A stretch of 64,000 nt of DNA, taken from contig NZ_CP022529.1 of the NCBI RefSeq assembly GCF_002237595.1, positions 806,001 through 870,000 of the forward strand, written 5' to 3'. The notes under the pieces were generated by a model. The model made no database searches and was not told the origin of the DNA. It worked only from the letters and a program-made list of their open reading frames with translations. The DNA is from Labrenzia sp. VG12. Lineage in GTDB: Bacteria > Pseudomonadota > Alphaproteobacteria > Rhizobiales > Stappiaceae. This document shows positions 26,092-34,133 of this stretch, in pieces. Within the stretch, counting starts at the first letter, position 1. The number at the start of each line of letters is the position of its first letter. The position numbers and the translations under genes were made by a program.

Positions 26092-27165
26092 ATGTGTGTT
26101 TCCAACTTACTGTCCGGTCTTTCGCGGCGACTGCCCTGCAGTTTGTCGGACGATCGTTTGCGGCGCGTTTGGCCGGCACATGCCGTGTGCCTGATTGCGC
26201 TCCTTTTCTGCCTGGCTCAGCAGGCCCACGCGCAAACCACTGGCGCGATTGTCTTTAGCGGTCTCAAGAATGACGGTTCCTTCAATGAACTGGCGCATGA
26301 AGGTACAAAGCGCGCGATCGAGCAGTTGGATCTTGATATCCAGGAATGGGTTGCGACAGACGAGCAAGAGGTCTTTGGTGTGCTGCGCTCGCTGGCAAAA
26401 CACGGTGCAGATCACCTTGTGACCCTCGGCTTTACAAACACCGAGGCCGTTCGCACGGTCGCCACGGAATATCCCGATGTCATGTTTACACATATCGACG
26501 GATTGATCGCTGACATGCCCAATGTCAGGTCCATCTTGTTTTCCGAACAGGAGAGCGGCTTTGTCGCCGGTTATGTCGCCGGACTGAAATCAAAGTCCGC
26601 CAAGGTCGGCACGATTGGCGGGACGGACATTCCTCCGGTGCGCAGGTTCATGTGTGGTTTTGCAGCGGGGGCGAAGCACGCTGACGGCTCCGTTGAAATT
26701 CAGGCGAGTTACGTAGGGCCCAACAGTGGCGCCTTCCGCGACATCCGCGGCGGCAAGCTCGCAGCCGAGCAGATGCTGACCAGTGGTGTGGATGTCATTT
26801 TTGCGCCAGCAGGCCTGGCCGCGGAAGGGGTCGCGAAGGCGGCGGAAGGTGCCGGAGCTCATGTCATCATGGTCGACGCAAACAGGAACGCCTTCATCCC
26901 GGGAACGGTTTTGACGAGTGCGCTGAAACGGGTCGACGAAGCAGCCTTCGCAACGTGGAAATCGGTCTCAAACGGAACCTGGACGGCAGGGGTCGAGATC
27001 ATGACTGTCCGGGAAAATGGCGTGGACTGGGCGGTTGATGAGCACAACAAGGCTCTGGTTGTCGATATCGAGCGATCGGTATCGGAGGTCAAGCGAGCGC
27101 TTGCCGACGGCACACTTGTGATTGAGCCCGTGGACAACGTGGCCGGCTGCTCCGAAATCCTGTGA
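26092..27165 (+). CDS. BMP-family (PnrA-like) periplasmic substrate-binding protein
   Basis: About 357 residues from the ATG at 26092 (a TTG at 26071 is possible). A long positively charged n-region precedes the hydrophobic stretch AVCLIALLFCLAQQAHAQ, a likely signal peptide with cleavage after AHA; there is no lipobox. The mature protein has the basic-membrane-protein pattern: VFSGLKNDGSFNELAHEGTKRA, SGFVAGYVAGLKSKSAKVG and VDANRNAFIPGTVLTSALKR. BMP proteins bind purine nucleosides for ABC import. Divergence from guaD supports a purine role. No permease or ATPase gene is adjacent. Confidence 0.8.
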   Translation: MCVSNLLSGLSRRLPCSLSDDRLRRVWPAHAVCLIALLFCLAQQAHAQTTGAIVFSGLKNDGSFNELAHEGTKRAIEQLDLDIQEWVATDEQEVFGVLRSLAKHGADHLVTLGFTNTEAVRTVATEYPDVMFTHIDGLIADMPNVRSILFSEQESGFVAGYVAGLKSKSAKVGTIGGTDIPPVRRFMCGFAAGAKHADGSVEIQASYVGPNSGAFRDIRGGKLAAEQMLTSGVDVIFAPAGLAAEGVAKAAEGAGAHVIMVDANRNAFIPGTVLTSALKRVDEAAFATWKSVSNGTWTAGVEIMTVRENGVDWAVDEHNKALVVDIERSVSEVKRALADGTLVIEPVDNVAGCSEIL

Positions 27166-27170
27166 CCTGT

Positions 27171-27198
27171 AAAAAAGCCCCGGCCAAAGGACCGGGGC
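27171..27198. terminator. Bidirectional terminator between BMP and peroxiredoxin genes
   Basis: GCCCCGG (27177-27183) and CCGGGGC (27192-27198) form a perfect 7-base stem with an 8-base loop. The six A at 27171-27176 give a T-run on the minus strand, so it ends the peroxiredoxin message well; on the plus strand the tail AATTCGTTTTC is weaker. Confidence 0.85.
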
Positions 27199-27226
27199 AA
27201 TTCGTTTTCAGCAATCAAGTGATGTA

Positions 27227-27769
27227 TCAGGCGGCCTGCGTCTTGGCGGCCTGCAGTTTTTCCAGAATGTTCTGCGGCGAGGAAACGCCGTAAGGGTCGC
27301 TGTCGCAGTTGTCGGAGAAACCTTCTTCCTCGAACCACTGGTCGACAACACCATCGTTCACCACCGCGCCATAGCGCCAGGAACGCATGCCGAAACCGAG
27401 ATTGTCCTTGGCGACCAGCATGCCCATCTTGCGGGTGAATTCGCCCGATCCGTCCGGGATGACCTTGACCTTGTCGATGCCCTGCGCCTTGGCCCAGGCA
27501 TTCATGACAAAAGCATCGTTGACGGAGATGCAGTAGATCTCGTCGATGCCTTCAGCCTTGAAGGCGTCGAACAGTTTCTCGAAATCCGGCAGCTGGTAGG
27601 TGGAGCAGGTCGGCGTGAACGCACCCGGCAGGGAGAACAGAACGACCTTCTTGCCCTTGAAGTAGTCGTCGCTGGTCTTGTCTTCCCAACGGAACGGGTT
27701 CGGACCGTCGATGGATTCATCGCGGACGCGGGTGCGGAAGGTAACGGAAGGCACGTGTTTGCCGAGCAT
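27227..27769 (-). CDS. Peroxiredoxin, Prx5 type
   Basis: A 180-residue peroxiredoxin. The peroxidatic cysteine is C55 in LPGAFTPTCST, followed by the FDAFKAEGIDEIYCISVND and GEFTRKMGMLVAKDNLGFGMRSWRY segments of the Prx5/AhpE-like group that reduce H2O2 and alkyl peroxides with glutathione or thioredoxin. A further cysteine occurs in EGFSDNCDSDP. The ATG at 27769 is chosen, giving the usual length; the longer frame upstream adds 34 unrelated residues. It is a single-gene unit with a terminator. Confidence 0.9.
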   Translation of the reverse strand: MLGKHVPSVTFRTRVRDESIDGPNPFRWEDKTSDDYFKGKKVVLFSLPGAFTPTCSTYQLPDFEKLFDAFKAEGIDEIYCISVNDAFVMNAWAKAQGIDKVKVIPDGSGEFTRKMGMLVAKDNLGFGMRSWRYGAVVNDGVVDQWFEEEGFSDNCDSDPYGVSSPQNILEKLQAAKTQAA

Positions 27770-28150
27770 GATTGACTCCGAAAATTCTGAAATTGTCTGG
27801 TCAGTCCATAAGGTGTTCGATCGCAAGAAGAGACCGCACACGGCTGGAAGTGGACCGAAGAAGAGACACATCGCCTAGCGCATTTGTTGCGTTGCCGCAA
27901 TCCGTTTTGCTCCGCAAAATCACCTGAAAGGTCAGCTTCAACACTGAAGCTGTGGATCTGTCAGAAATGACAATCACCTGCATCCATTCGTCAGCGTGCC
28001 CTGCGTCCGGAATGCTTCACAGGTTTCCCGACAAGATTTCTGGCAAATGCTTGTAAGACCGGATAATTTCGCATCTTGAGAGTCTTCGTTTTTCCTGGTC
28101 ACCGTCTGCACCGGCGGCGGAGAGCAGGGAAATCGTGAAATGGGCGTCGG
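27770..28150. other. 381-base gap with three stacked palindromes, upstream of the TRAP operon
   Basis: No gene is visible between the divergent peroxiredoxin and TRAP genes. Three inverted repeats stand close together: TTGCG-N4-CGCAA (27887-27900), TTTTGC-N3-GCAAAA (27905-27919) and CAGCTTCA-ACAC-TGAAGCTG (27933-27952). The first two may be operators. The last is a strong 8-base hairpin with a 4-base loop but no T-run. Promoters for both genes should lie here; I cannot fix a -35/-10 pair. Confidence 0.4.
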
Positions 28151-28624
28151 ATGCAAAAACTGTTTCAGTGGGTGCGCTGGTTCTGCATGGGATTGGCCAC
28201 CGTCGTTTTTCTCGGCCAATTGGCGATGGTGCTGATGCGCTATCTTCTCGGCATTGGCTTCCTGGAAGTGCAGGACGCGGTAAACTATGCCTTCGCGTCG
28301 CTCGTGGCCCTGTCCGTCATCGTGGCCTTTGACGCGGAAAAGCATGTGCGTGTCGATGTCTTCCGCCAGAACTGGTCAGACCTTTTCAACCGCCGGATTG
28401 ATATGCTGGGCTATCTCGTCCTGGCGATCCCCGTGTTTGCACTGATGGCCTGGACGGCCTTTCCGCTGGTGCGCAGCTCCTGGGTAATCCTGGAAGGGTC
28501 GCCCGAGACCGGCGGTTTGCCGGGGCTGTTTGTGGTCAAGACCTGCCTGCTGGTCTTGCCGGTCCTGGTCCTGCTCTTCGCGGTCCGGCGGCTTGTCACG
28601 CTTTGGCGGCGACCTGTCTCATGA
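28151..28624 (+). CDS. dctQ: TRAP transporter small permease DctQ
   Basis: A 157-residue four-helix membrane protein typical of DctQ: VLMRYLLGIGFLEVQDAVNYAFASLVALSVIVAF, then EKHVRVDVFR, the charged loop always seen after helix 2. It is the small subunit of a periplasmic-binding-protein-dependent secondary importer. It overlaps the DctM gene by four bases, and DctP follows, so the full transporter is encoded at 28151-31261. Confidence 0.9.
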   Translation: MQKLFQWVRWFCMGLATVVFLGQLAMVLMRYLLGIGFLEVQDAVNYAFASLVALSVIVAFDAEKHVRVDVFRQNWSDLFNRRIDMLGYLVLAIPVFALMAWTAFPLVRSSWVILEGSPETGGLPGLFVVKTCLLVLPVLVLLFAVRRLVTLWRRPVS

Positions 28625-30177
28625 GTGCGGATATTCTCTGGCTGCTGGTGATGGCTCTTGCCGTCTTCGGTTTCATCCTGAGCGGTGTTCCTGTGTTGCT
28701 GGCGATTGCCGGTGCGCCGACGCTGGTCGCGCTGCTGGCAGCACTGTCAGGCCAGTTTGATCTGCTTTATTTTCAGGCGGTGCCGCAGCGCGTTTTCGGG
28801 ATCATGACCAACCCGCTGCTGTTGGCGGTGCCGCTCTTTGTCTTCATGGGGTTGATCCTGGAGAAATCCGATCAGGCGGAGCGCATGCTCAAGAGCCTGA
28901 CGGCGGCCCTTGGCGGACACCAGGCGTCCCTGGCGCTGGCCGTGGTGCTCGTCAGCGCCCTGATCGCTGCGTCGACCGGGATCATCGGCGCCACCATCGT
29001 GATGCTCGGGACGATCACGTTGCCGGCGCTGCTCAAGGCAGGGGTCAACAAGCACATGAGCAGCGGTCTGATCTGTGCAAGCGGAACCCTGGGTCAGATC
29101 ATCCCGCCCTCCATCGTGCTGATCCTGCTCGGAGACCAGGTCTCGAATGCCTATTTCGAAGCCCAGCAGGAAGCCGGGAACTTCGCACCGGATCCCGTCA
29201 CCGTTGGCGATCTCTTCGCCGGCGCATTGTTGCCTGGGCTTTTGCTGGTCACGCTTTACGGTGCTTACGTTCTGTTCCGACTGCGCGGTGGGGGCGAACG
29301 GTCCGAAAAACCCGTAGACCAGCCGAAAGCCTCGATCTCCGAACTCGTTGGCAGCATTGCACCCACGCTTGGGCTGATCGTGGCGGTTCTGGGCAGTATC
29401 CTGATCGGCATTGCAACGCCGACAGAAGCTGCCAGTGTCGGTGTTGCCGGCGCCATCCTGATCGCGGCATCGAGCCGAACCGGGACCAGCGCGCGCCTGG
29501 CGATGTTTTGTGCAGGGCTCGCGGTGCTGCTTTTGTTGCTGCGTCGCGCCGGATTGTTCGGCCTGGATTTCCACGAGGGGCAAGTTAGCTGGTCTGCCTT
29601 GACGGTCTTTTCCCTGTCCTTGACCACGCTGGCCTTCGGGCTTTTGCTGACGGCTTCAACGTCCTTGTTGCGCAGCGGTGTCTTGCTGCCGGCCCTGAAG
29701 GAGACGGTGACCATCACCGGCATGATCTTTGGCATCGTGATCGCCGCCAGTATCCTGTCGCTGGTGTTCCGGGGCTTTAATGGCGATGAACACGTTGCGG
29801 AACTCTTGAACGCGCTTCCCGGAGGGGCCTGGGGCATGCTTCTGCTGACGATGCTGGTGATTTTCCTGCTCGGTTTCATCCTGGAATTCGTGGAAATCAT
29901 CTTCATCGTCGTTCCGATCGTTGGCCCGATCATTCTTCAGTCCGACATCAGCCCGGTCTGGTTCGCGGTTCTGATCGCGCTCAATCTGCAGACATCGTTC
30001 TTGACGCCGCCCTTCGGATTTGCGCTCTTCTATTTCCGGTCCGTAGCACCGGCGGACATCCGCACCACCGACATCTATGTGTCGGTGATCCCGTTTGTCG
30101 CCATCCAGCTCCTGGCACTTGGCCTGGTTGCCGCCTTTCCGGCACTGGCAACCTTTCTGCCTGAAGTTCTGTTTTGA
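28621..30177 (+). CDS. dctM: TRAP transporter large permease DctM
   Basis: A 518-residue protein with about 12-14 helices; it is longer than the common 430 residues because of an insertion around residues 220-340 that includes extra hydrophobic segments. Family marks are TNPLLLAVPLFVFMG, ASTGIIGATIVMLGTITLPALLKAG, ASGTLGQIIPPSIVLILLGD and LQTSFLTPPFGFALFYFR. Long DctM proteins go with TakP-type binding proteins. The ATG at 28621 overlaps the dctQ stop. It moves the substrate with sodium ions. Confidence 0.92.
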   Translation: MSADILWLLVMALAVFGFILSGVPVLLAIAGAPTLVALLAALSGQFDLLYFQAVPQRVFGIMTNPLLLAVPLFVFMGLILEKSDQAERMLKSLTAALGGHQASLALAVVLVSALIAASTGIIGATIVMLGTITLPALLKAGVNKHMSSGLICASGTLGQIIPPSIVLILLGDQVSNAYFEAQQEAGNFAPDPVTVGDLFAGALLPGLLLVTLYGAYVLFRLRGGGERSEKPVDQPKASISELVGSIAPTLGLIVAVLGSILIGIATPTEAASVGVAGAILIAASSRTGTSARLAMFCAGLAVLLLLLRRAGLFGLDFHEGQVSWSALTVFSLSLTTLAFGLLLTASTSLLRSGVLLPALKETVTITGMIFGIVIAASILSLVFRGFNGDEHVAELLNALPGGAWGMLLLTMLVIFLLGFILEFVEIIFIVVPIVGPIILQSDISPVWFAVLIALNLQTSFLTPPFGFALFYFRSVAPADIRTTDIYVSVIPFVAIQLLALGLVAAFPALATFLPEVLF

Positions 30178-30196
30178 TGTTTGAAGGAGGTATCAG

Positions 30197-31261
30197 ATGA
30201 AAAGACGCGATTTTCTGAAAGCAGGAGCGGTTGCTGCGCCCGCCAGCCTGTTGGCGGCCCCGGCCATTGCCCAGGGCAAGATCGAATGGAAACTGCCGAC
30301 ATCTTTTCCGGCCAAGGCGCCGGGCGTTGGGACCAATGTCACCACCTTTGCCGATCGCGTTGCGGCCATGTCCGACGGACAGCTGACCTTCAAGGTCTTT
30401 TCCGGAGGAGAGCTGGTGCCGCCTTTCGGTGTTGAGGATGCAGTGGAGCAGGGCACGGCCGAAATCGGTCATTCGACGCCTTACTACGCCGCGTCCAAGA
30501 ACTCCGCGTTGCATTTCTTTTCCGCCGTGCCGTTTGGCATGACCGCTGTCGAGACGACGGCGTGGCTGCGCTATGGCGGCGGTCAGGACCTCTGGGACGG
30601 CATTTATGCCGAGCGCGGGCTGAAGCCGTTCTATTCCGGCAGCTCCGGAGTTCAGGCCGCCGGTTGGTTCAAGAAGCCGGTTGAAAGCCTCAATGACCTT
30701 GCCGGTCTCAACATGCGTATCGCCGGCCTCGGCGGTGAGGCCATGCGCAAGCTCGGCGTCAATGCCGTTCTGCTGCCGCCTCCGGAAATCTTCCCGTCCT
30801 TCCAGTCCGGCGCCATTGACGCCGCTGAATGGGTCGGGCCGATGCTGGACCAGGCATTCGGTCTGCAGAAGGTCGCCAAATATTGTTATGTGCCGGCCTT
30901 CCACGAGCCCTCCGCTGCACTGGAGATCGTGGTCAACAAGGAGGCCTATGAGGGGCTGCCGGCACACCTTCAGGCGATCATTGCCAATGCCGCCGAAGCT
31001 GCATCGGTCGAAACGACAGCCCAGTTCGACTATTACAACGTTGTTGCCATGAAGAAGCTCAAGGACGATGGCGTCACCTTCGGCGCGTTCCCGGAGGACG
31101 TGATTGCCGCCCTGAAACCGGCCGTCGCCGAGGTTCTGGCCGAAAATGCCGCCGCCAATCCGAAATTTGCTGAAGTCCAGAAGAGCTACGATGCGTTTCT
31201 GGAGCTCGCAAAGGATTATGCGACCGAGGTCAAGGCAGCGACCTTCACCCAAAGGGTGTGA
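30197..31261 (+). CDS. dctP: TRAP transporter substrate-binding protein DctP, TakP-like
   Basis: A 354-residue periplasmic protein with a twin-arginine-like signal (MKRRDFLKAGAVAAPASLLA, cut after AIAQ). The mature part has TakP-type sequence: PFGMTAVETTAWLRYGGGQ, MRIAGLGGEAMRKLG and DAAEWVGPMLD, where the Arg and Trp contact an alpha-keto acid carboxylate in TakP. It probably binds pyruvate, 2-oxobutyrate or similar acids. It starts 19 bases after dctM behind GGAGG and is followed by a strong hairpin. Confidence 0.88.
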   Translation: MKRRDFLKAGAVAAPASLLAAPAIAQGKIEWKLPTSFPAKAPGVGTNVTTFADRVAAMSDGQLTFKVFSGGELVPPFGVEDAVEQGTAEIGHSTPYYAASKNSALHFFSAVPFGMTAVETTAWLRYGGGQDLWDGIYAERGLKPFYSGSSGVQAAGWFKKPVESLNDLAGLNMRIAGLGGEAMRKLGVNAVLLPPPEIFPSFQSGAIDAAEWVGPMLDQAFGLQKVAKYCYVPAFHEPSAALEIVVNKEAYEGLPAHLQAIIANAAEAASVETTAQFDYYNVVAMKKLKDDGVTFGAFPEDVIAALKPAVAEVLAENAAANPKFAEVQKSYDAFLELAKDYATEVKAATFTQRV

Positions 31262-31270
31262 GCCGAAAAT

Positions 31271-31299
31271 CCTGCCATCGGATGCCGTCCGGTGGCAGG
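31271..31299 (+). terminator. Terminator-like hairpin after dctP
   Basis: Twelve bases at 31271-31282 pair with 31288-31299 (one G-U pair) around a 5-base loop, nine bases after the dctP stop. The T-run is missing, so it may need Rho or act as a 3' end stabiliser. Confidence 0.7.
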
Positions 31300-31396
31300 A
31301 CACTCGTGCACGAAAGAAGTTTGTCAGAATTTCAACTGATGATAGTGTTTTCCTGGAAAAGCAATTTTGAGGGGTTGGGTTTTCCGGGGGGACATC

Positions 31397-32212
31397 ATGA
31401 AACGGCTTTTGACTGCAGTGCTTTTGGTGGTTGGCTTAGGCGTGTCGGCAACGACTGCTTCAGCCCAGCAGGAAATGCCGCCACCCAGGTCCGATAGCTG
31501 GATCGCGCCGACACAGTTTCTGGCGTGTCACGGCAATGCCTACGCGCTTTGTTATTACTCCGGTCCTGAAAAACGGACGCCAAGCCATCGGTATTCCGAT
31601 CCGCCCTTTTTGCCGTGTGAGCTGGATCCTGACAATCCTGGAGCCGCCAAGTGTACCTGCTATGCGGTTGAAGGAGAGCCGGTGGTGCCGAAAAGAGAAT
31701 TGCTCGGGCTACGCTACCGTTTCAACTACGTGCTCATGACCAGCATACTCAACGAACAGGCGCTTGAGGAAACGCGGACCGAATGCGGCCCGCTCGGCAA
31801 GGAGTGCCTCAATCTCGTCAATATGGATTTGTGTTCCGAGTGGCAGTTCCGGCCGGACCAATGCAAACAGGCCCAAGTCTGCTCCAAGCTTGGAAACGCC
31901 CATACTGGTGAAAAACAAACACTATATCCTGATATGCCGGACGTCGATCTGATCTCGACCTTCAGTTTCGCGCATATCTCGGAACACAGTTTCGGATCAA
32001 CCAGTTGCGAAAGCGGCCTTTATGCAGGCTGCATGACCGCACCTTGCACCGCCGAGGATGAAAGAGGGCTGACCACCTGCCAGTGCCCCACCTACACGGG
32101 CCCATTTCAGATCGGTCAGCGCGAGATGCGGTTGAAGGAACTGGACCTTGGCTGCGACATCTCGCCGAGGGTCTGGTCTGCGGCCAACCACATAAAGCCA
32201 CAAGGTCAATAA
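31397..32212 (+). CDS. Exported cysteine-rich protein of unknown function
   Basis: A 271-residue protein with a clear signal peptide (MKRLLTAVLLVVGLGVSATTASAQ, cut after ASA). The mature part has 16 cysteines, many in close pairs (KCTCYA, TTCQCP) or spaced clusters (ECGPLGKEC, DLC, QC, VC), suggesting a disulfide-bonded exported protein. No metal- or haem-binding motif such as CxxCH is seen. I know no family for it. The start ATG at 31397 has GGGGGG in front. It is a single gene, convergent with a DMT permease. Confidence 0.6.
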   Translation: MKRLLTAVLLVVGLGVSATTASAQQEMPPPRSDSWIAPTQFLACHGNAYALCYYSGPEKRTPSHRYSDPPFLPCELDPDNPGAAKCTCYAVEGEPVVPKRELLGLRYRFNYVLMTSILNEQALEETRTECGPLGKECLNLVNMDLCSEWQFRPDQCKQAQVCSKLGNAHTGEKQTLYPDMPDVDLISTFSFAHISEHSFGSTSCESGLYAGCMTAPCTAEDERGLTTCQCPTYTGPFQIGQREMRLKELDLGCDISPRVWSAANHIKPQGQ

Positions 32213-32233
32213 GCGGTTCCGGACCGGACGTGG

Positions 32234-32257
32234 CTGCCGGGACAGACCATCCGGCAG
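32234..32257. terminator. Hairpin between convergent genes
   Basis: CTGCCGG (32234-32240) and CCGGCAG (32251-32257) form a 7-base stem with a 10-base loop in the short space between the cysteine-rich protein gene and the DMT permease gene, both of which end here. There is no T-run. Confidence 0.45.
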
Positions 32258-32261
32258 TGGT

Positions 32262-33143
32262 TCAGCTTTCCAGCTTGCGTTCGCGCCAGACGATATAGAT
32301 CCCGCTGGCGATGATGATGGCTGCCCCAAGATAGGTCGCCGTATCCGGGATCTCACCCCAGAGAAGATAACCGAGCAACGTCGCCCAGAGGAGGGCGGTG
32401 TAATCGAAAGGTGCCACCACGGCCGCTGGTGCAAACCGGAAGGCCTGGGTCATCAGCGTGATGCCGGCGGTGCCGAAAAAGGCAAGGCCCAGGAAAAGCC
32501 ATGCGTCCTCCATGTGTGGCGTCACCCAGACAAACGGCATCACCAGCGTGCTTAGCAGCGCACCGGCGCCGACCAGGTAAAGCATCATGGTCCAGACACT
32601 TTCGCGCGGATCGACCCACCGGGCGCTGAGCATCAAAAGTGCGTAGAAAAACGCCGTGACCACAGGCAGCAGCGACGCTGCCTGGAACGTGTCACCGCCG
32701 GGGCGTACGATGACCAGAACGCCGGCAAATCCGATCAGAACCGCCGACCAGCGCCGCCAGCCGGTTGGTTCGCGCAGGACCAGCGCGGAGATCGCCGTCA
32801 CGAAGACCGGCATCACGAAGATCAGCGCGGTTGCTTCGGCAAGGCCGAGATAGATGAAGCTGGTGAAGAACAGCGTGGCTGCAACGAGCCACAGGACACC
32901 GCGCAGAAGATGGGCGGCTGGTCGGTGTGTTACCAGCGCCCCGCGTCCGCCCATCTTGAGGGCTATCAGCATGGCAAAGGGCAGGGCGATGATGTTGCGC
33001 AAAAACAGGATCTGGATCGGCGAATAACCTTCCGTCAGCGTTTTGGCGATGGCGTCGTTGACACACAGGCTCGCGACCCCGACGGACATCAGCAGGATGC
33101 CCGTGGTTGCCTTGGAGGACGGGGCCGTCGCCACATTTTGCAT
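32262..33143 (-). CDS. DMT-superfamily transporter, EamA domains
   Basis: A 293-residue membrane protein with ten predicted helices in two EamA halves (for example GILLMSVGVASLCVNDAIAKTL at the start and VLIGFAGVLVIVRPGG after helix 5). The N-half motif GYSPIQILFLRNIIALPFA is common in RhaT/S-adenosylmethionine-type carriers, but the substrate is unknown. The ATG at 33143 is preferred to one seven codons upstream because AGGAGA lies at the right distance. It is divergent from a periplasmic binding protein gene. Confidence 0.8.
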   Translation of the reverse strand: MQNVATAPSSKATTGILLMSVGVASLCVNDAIAKTLTEGYSPIQILFLRNIIALPFAMLIALKMGGRGALVTHRPAAHLLRGVLWLVAATLFFTSFIYLGLAEATALIFVMPVFVTAISALVLREPTGWRRWSAVLIGFAGVLVIVRPGGDTFQAASLLPVVTAFFYALLMLSARWVDPRESVWTMMLYLVGAGALLSTLVMPFVWVTPHMEDAWLFLGLAFFGTAGITLMTQAFRFAPAAVVAPFDYTALLWATLLGYLLWGEIPDTATYLGAAIIIASGIYIVWRERKLES

Positions 33144-33281
33144 TTGCTGATCTCCTGCGCGCATTTCAGGTAATCTTGAAACTCGGGTCGCGCAAGGTCA
33201 TTTCTCGCAGGAAATGGCCTCGGTAAGATCGACAATTCAATTTATGGGTGTGGTTCGGTTGGATGTTTGCTACACTCAAGC

Positions 33282-34058
33282 ATGCTCTTCAAAAGACTAA
33301 TGCTGGTTTCGCTTCTGGTGCTGACGTTTTTCGGCAACGCTGCTTTTGCTGACAAACCGACCAAGATTCGCCTGACCAACGGGGAATGGGCGCCCTATCA
33401 GTCTCAGAACCTGCCCGAATACGGCGCAGCGTCTGCGTTGGTCACCGCCGCCTTCGATGCTGTCGGCATTGAGGTGGAATATGGATTTTTCCCTTGGAAC
33501 CGGGCCATGATCGAAGTCGAGCGCGGCGCTTGGGACGGGACCTTCATGTGGGTGCTGACACCTGAGAGGCAACGGATCTACCTGCCGAGCGATCCGCTCT
33601 TCACCCTCGATGAAGTTGTTTTTTACAACAAGAACAATCCGATCGAAGCCAATGAGCCATCCGACCTGAAGGGCAGGGTCATGGGCGCGCTCGATTCCAG
33701 CGCTTTCGGAAGGCAATTTGCACCGCTGGTGGAGGACGGCTCGATTTATGTCGCGCGGGTTCGCAACAATCAGCAGTTGTTCGAGATGCTGGCCCGGGAG
33801 CGGGTGGACTTTGTGCCCGAGCTGAAAACCAGCGGCTATGATGCTGTTCTGGAACACCTGACGGAAGAGCAGAGAAATCGCATCGGCCATCTTGAGACGA
33901 TGACCTATCCCTGGTCCTACCACCTGCTGATCTCCCGGCACATCGACGACGGTCCCTATTTCGTCGATGCCTTTAATCGCGGCATGGAGATCATCCGGGA
34001 AAACGGCGAATTCGAACGCATCATTGGACCCTATATCCGGCCGAAGGTCCTCAACTGA
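33282..34058 (+). CDS. Solute-binding protein, family 3 (PAAT type)
   Basis: A 258-residue exported protein with a signal peptide MLFKRLMLVSLLVLTFFGNAAFA, cut before DKPTK. The body has the SBP_bac_3 pattern: IRLTNGEWAPYQ at the start, NRAMIEVERGAWDGTFMWVLTPER, and a hinge-proximal DLKGRVMGALDSSAFG. Such single, transporter-less proteins are often sensors or amino-acid binders. No permease gene is adjacent. The ATG at 33282 is chosen; one at 33300 would shorten the signal. Confidence 0.75.
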   Translation: MLFKRLMLVSLLVLTFFGNAAFADKPTKIRLTNGEWAPYQSQNLPEYGAASALVTAAFDAVGIEVEYGFFPWNRAMIEVERGAWDGTFMWVLTPERQRIYLPSDPLFTLDEVVFYNKNNPIEANEPSDLKGRVMGALDSSAFGRQFAPLVEDGSIYVARVRNNQQLFEMLARERVDFVPELKTSGYDAVLEHLTEEQRNRIGHLETMTYPWSYHLLISRHIDDGPYFVDAFNRGMEIIRENGEFERIIGPYIRPKVLN

Positions 34059-34133
34059 TTTCAAAGAGCGTCTTTTCAGCTACGGATGCGGCTGCCTTTG
34101 CGTCTTTTGTCCGCAAATGATATTGAGCCGCCC

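Noticed and set aside
29981..31303. 440-codon minus-strand frame opposite dctP
   Set aside because: It is antisense to a TakP-like protein with intact motifs.
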